Below are positions 61,660 through 64,000 of a DNA stretch of 64,000 bases, piece by piece. Each line of letters begins with the position of its first letter. Positions within the stretch are counted from its first letter, which is position 1. The notes under the pieces were generated by a model. The model was not told where the DNA came from and searched no databases. It saw only the letters and a list, made by a program, of their open reading frames with translations. Source of the DNA: Solirubrobacter sp963736505 (GTDB lineage: Bacteria > Actinomycetota > Thermoleophilia > Solirubrobacterales > Solirubrobacteraceae). A program made the translations under genes and the position numbers. The DNA lies in assembly GCA_963736505.1 (NCBI GenBank), contig CAVTOZ010000005.1, forward strand, positions 248,001-312,000. The letters are read 5' to 3'.

Positions 61660-62793
61660 TCAGACGAAGAAGAACACGATCGCCAGGACGACGTAGACCG
61701 CGAGGAGCTGGAGCCCCTCGAACCAGGTCGACTCGCCCTCCTGGGTCACGTGCGAGGCGATGATCACCGCCAGCAGGATCGCGCCGATCTCCAGGCCGCT
61801 GAACTCCATCGACAGCGGGAACGGCCCCACGAAGAAGCTCAGGATCACGAGCACCGGCATCACGAACAGGGCGATCTGGGCGCTGGAGCCGACCGCGATC
61901 GAGATCGAGAGGTCGACCTTGTCGCGCGCCGCGAAGTAGACGGCGACCCAGTGCTCGGCGGCGTTGCCGACGATCGCGACGATGATCAGGCTGACGAAGA
62001 AGGGCGAGAGGCCGATGCCCTTCGAGGCCTCCTCGATCGAGCCGACGAGGATCTCCGACATGTAGCCGACCGCGATGCCGGCGAGCGCCAGCGCGCCCAC
62101 GCTCTTCCTCACGCTCCACGTGCCGTGCGGCACGTCGTCCTGCCCCAGCTCAGGGTTGAAGACGTCCTTGTGGGTCTTCAGCGAGAACCACAACCCACCC
62201 GCGTAGGACAGCAGCAGCACGATCGAGACGCCGAAGGACATCTTCTCGATGTCGGTGCTGAAGCGGGTCGCCTCGTCGCTCAGCGGCGGCAGGTGCCCGC
62301 CGGTCGAGAGCAGGAACATCGCCGGCAGCAGCAGCGCGACCGCGGCCAGCAGCAGCATCGTCGCCTGCGCGCTCGCGGCCTCGGCGATGAACGTCTGGCG
62401 CTCGCGGCCCCAGCCGCCGATCAGCATCGCGGCGCCCATGACGAGCAGCAGGTTGCCGAGGATCGAGCCGATCAGCGACGCCTTGACGACCTCCTGCAGG
62501 CCGCTGTTGAGCGCGAAGATCGCGATGATCAGCTCCGGCGCGTTGCCGAACGTGACGTTCAGCAGGCCGCCGATGCCGGGGCCCGAGCGCGCGGCCAGCT
62601 CCTCGGTCGCCTTGCCCATCAGCGCCGCGGTCGGCACGACGCCGAGCGCGGACGCGAAGAACACGATCGTCGGCGAGCCCTTCGCCAGGTCGAGCGCGAT
62701 CGCCATCGGGATGAACGGGACCAGCACATACGGCCAGCCCTGGCCGCTTCGGAGGAAGCGCCACAGGTTGAATTTGGCGCTCGCCGACGTCAC
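61660..62793 (-). CDS. Calcium/proton exchanger (CaCA/CAX family)
   Basis: 377 aa with about 11 transmembrane helices. Both CAX alpha repeats are clear: GLLNVTFGNAPELIIAIFAL and VSLIIVAIVGNAAEHWVAVY, with the acidic Glu residues that bind the cation. A central acidic loop (SDEATRFSTDIEKMS) separates the halves. Exports Ca2+ in exchange for H+. Its promoter region to the right adjoins the lipoprotein gene (46-base gap). Confidence 0.93.
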   Translation of the reverse strand: MTSASAKFNLWRFLRSGQGWPYVLVPFIPMAIALDLAKGSPTIVFFASALGVVPTAALMGKATEELAARSGPGIGGLLNVTFGNAPELIIAIFALNSGLQEVVKASLIGSILGNLLLVMGAAMLIGGWGRERQTFIAEAASAQATMLLLAAVALLLPAMFLLSTGGHLPPLSDEATRFSTDIEKMSFGVSIVLLLSYAGGLWFSLKTHKDVFNPELGQDDVPHGTWSVRKSVGALALAGIAVGYMSEILVGSIEEASKGIGLSPFFVSLIIVAIVGNAAEHWVAVYFAARDKVDLSISIAVGSSAQIALFVMPVLVILSFFVGPFPLSMEFSGLEIGAILLAVIIASHVTQEGESTWFEGLQLLAVYVVLAIVFFFV

Positions 62794-62839
62794 GGGTCCC
62801 GAGGATACGGCTCGGGCTTCCTGAGAGCCGCGTGAGTGT

Positions 62840-63919
62840 CTAGCCGTTCAGCAAGTCGGCGCACTTCTGCGCCTTCGTGCTGTCGCCCTGTGCGTCGGTG
62901 ATGCACTTGGCGTACTTCTCGATGTTGGCGTCCGGCTTGACCGTGGAGGACGATCCGGACTGCGGCTGCGCGCCCGTGATGCCGCCGAGGCTGCCGCCCA
63001 GGCCCTTGAGCTGGTCGGCCATCTTCAGCAGCTCGCTGAACGGCTTCGCGTTCTTGGGCGTCTCGATCGTCTGGTCCTCGCCGACCTTGTTGAGCGTGAG
63101 GTCCAGCGACAGGTGCGACGTCGTCTTCGAGGCCGGATCCGCGAGGTCGGCGGCGACGACGAGCCGGCGCAGGATGCGATCCGCCTTGCCGGTGTAGACC
63201 TCGATCGAGAACTTCTTGACGGCGTCCACGATCTCCTGGCGCTGCGCGGGCGTGAGCTTCTGCGGCACCTTGGTGGTGCCGGGGATGTTCAGCGTGCGCG
63301 CCTTCTCGGCCGCGCGCTGCAGGTCGTCGACGACCTGCGCGACGTCCGCCTCGCCGGCGATCTTGATCGTGTCGGTGTCGCCGACCTTCGCGTCGCCCGC
63401 ATTGGTGCCGTTCTTCAGCCACTTCGAGAAGTCGATGCCGAGCAGCTGGCCGGCGTTGCCGCCGCTCTGCTTCTTGCCGGACTTGACCGCCTGCTCGTAG
63501 CCGGCCGAGAACTGGCGCGCGATCAGCGCCGAGACCGCGTACTGGGTGCCCTGGACGTTGATGAAGCCCTTGTCGCCCGTCCACGTGGCGCCCGCGGTGA
63601 AGCTCTTGCCGCCGCTGTCGAGCGTCGCGTCGAGCTGGAACTTCGGCAGCTTGCCGGCGCCCTGCGACTGGAACGGCCCGCTCAGCGTCGCGGCGACCGA
63701 CTGGCCCTGGCCCTGGACCGCGAGCTTCGCCGAGATGTCCGCCGACGTGATCTTGCTGACGTTCCGAAACGTGTCGCTGAGCAGCGTGTTGACGTCGGTA
63801 CTCGAGCTCGCGGGCTCGGAATCCGGCGCGCTGCTTCCGCAGCCTGCCACGGCGAGGGTGGCGATGAGCGTGAGGAGTATGAGCGGCGTGCGAATGGTCA
63901 AGCTCGGCGAGCCTAGCAT
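62840..63919 (-). CDS. Lipoprotein, LppX/LprG-like
   Basis: 359 aa. Signal peptide TPLILLTLIATLAVAGC with lipobox AVAGC, so it is lipid-anchored outside the membrane. The mature part has a tandem beta-sheet pattern (DISAKLAVQGQGQSVAATL, PKFQLDATLDSGGKSFTAG, GKADRILRRLVVAADL), as in LppX_LprAFG proteins that carry lipids across the cell envelope. Two C-terminal cysteines (KCITDAQ, KCADLL) may form a disulfide. Function inferred from fold. Confidence 0.78.
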   Translation of the reverse strand: MLGSPSLTIRTPLILLTLIATLAVAGCGSSAPDSEPASSSTDVNTLLSDTFRNVSKITSADISAKLAVQGQGQSVAATLSGPFQSQGAGKLPKFQLDATLDSGGKSFTAGATWTGDKGFINVQGTQYAVSALIARQFSAGYEQAVKSGKKQSGGNAGQLLGIDFSKWLKNGTNAGDAKVGDTDTIKIAGEADVAQVVDDLQRAAEKARTLNIPGTTKVPQKLTPAQRQEIVDAVKKFSIEVYTGKADRILRRLVVAADLADPASKTTSHLSLDLTLNKVGEDQTIETPKNAKPFSELLKMADQLKGLGGSLGGITGAQPQSGSSSTVKPDANIEKYAKCITDAQGDSTKAQKCADLLNG

Positions 63920-63926
63920 CGAGATA

Positions 63927-64000
63927 TGCGCCTAAGACGCAGTTGTTGTTGTGCCCTTGTCACGATTCTGTGCGGGTTCTCTCACGTCGCCGGTGCGTCC
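63927..64000 (+). CDS. Partial gene: start of an exported protein
   Basis: ATG 63927 begins MRLRRSCCCALVTILCGFSH, a basic n-region and hydrophobic core typical of a signal peptide, and stays open to the window edge (24 complete codons). It is divergent from the lipoprotein gene with 7 bases between start codons. Nothing can be said about the mature protein. Confidence 0.45.

Overview
Organism. The window is uniformly very GC-rich and densely coding. It has actinobacterial hallmarks (CarD, an AfsR/SARP-type regulator, phasin-like proteins with lysine/alanine/proline tails) combined with a Bacillus-like order of housekeeping genes and a sporulation-type SigH sigma factor. I infer a deep-branching actinobacterium, most likely Thermoleophilia (Solirubrobacterales: Conexibacter/Solirubrobacter-like). 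That placement rests on gene content and style, not on a database search. No rRNA, tRNA or CRISPR array was found.

Layout. From about 43.6 kb down to 32 bp, minus strand, the window carries a scattered version of the tilS-to-sigH superoperon known from Bacillus subtilis: tilS, hpt, ftsH, then folP, folB, folK, coaX, dus, greA, lysS, clpC, radA, disA, carD, ispD, ispF, cysS, rlmB, sigH. Lineage-specific blocks interrupt it: a lipid cluster at 3.2-6.1 kb (SCP2-hydrolase, acyltransferase, SRPBCC), a large AfsR-like ATPase regulator with secreted proteins and a penicillin-acylase homologue (13-21.5 kb), a TetR/MMPL pair inside the folate operon (29-31.6 kb), and an amino-acid block (XRE-cupin, FAD oxidase, aminotransferase, EamA exporter, Lrp; 34.4-39.1 kb).

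Right of tilS lie a MerR-HTH/adenylate cyclase fusion, an SCP2 protein, two phasin-like proteins flanking a nucleoside phosphorylase, and a large three-part cell-wall hydrolase (47.6-50 kb). From 56.6 to 51.1 kb, minus strand, six genes run without a gap larger than 11 bp: SLOG-4TM, TIR-TPR, SRPBCC, 3-hydroxyacyl-CoA dehydrogenase, a 3HCDH_C/enoyl-CoA hydratase fusion, and a SIR2 deacylase. The TIR and SLOG parts look like an NAD-derived signal system of the Thoeris type with a membrane effector; this is the best candidate for an undescribed system here. Beyond it are an RTX-like secreted protein, a PadR regulator with a membrane partner, an intact IS481-family element, an acyl-CoA dehydrogenase, a Ca2+/H+ antiporter and a lipoprotein.

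Non-coding structure. Two copies of a 227-236 bp element with near-identical 20-bp terminal inverted repeats (27468-27694 and 50822-51058) look like an undescribed MITE. Copy 1 carries at its core a GGGGGTG...CACCCCC hairpin that recurs three times in a repeat island at 12.5-12.95 kb. Several genes lack a canonical start codon where homology demands one. carD is the most striking: a perfect AAGGAGG sits six bases before an AUU codon.
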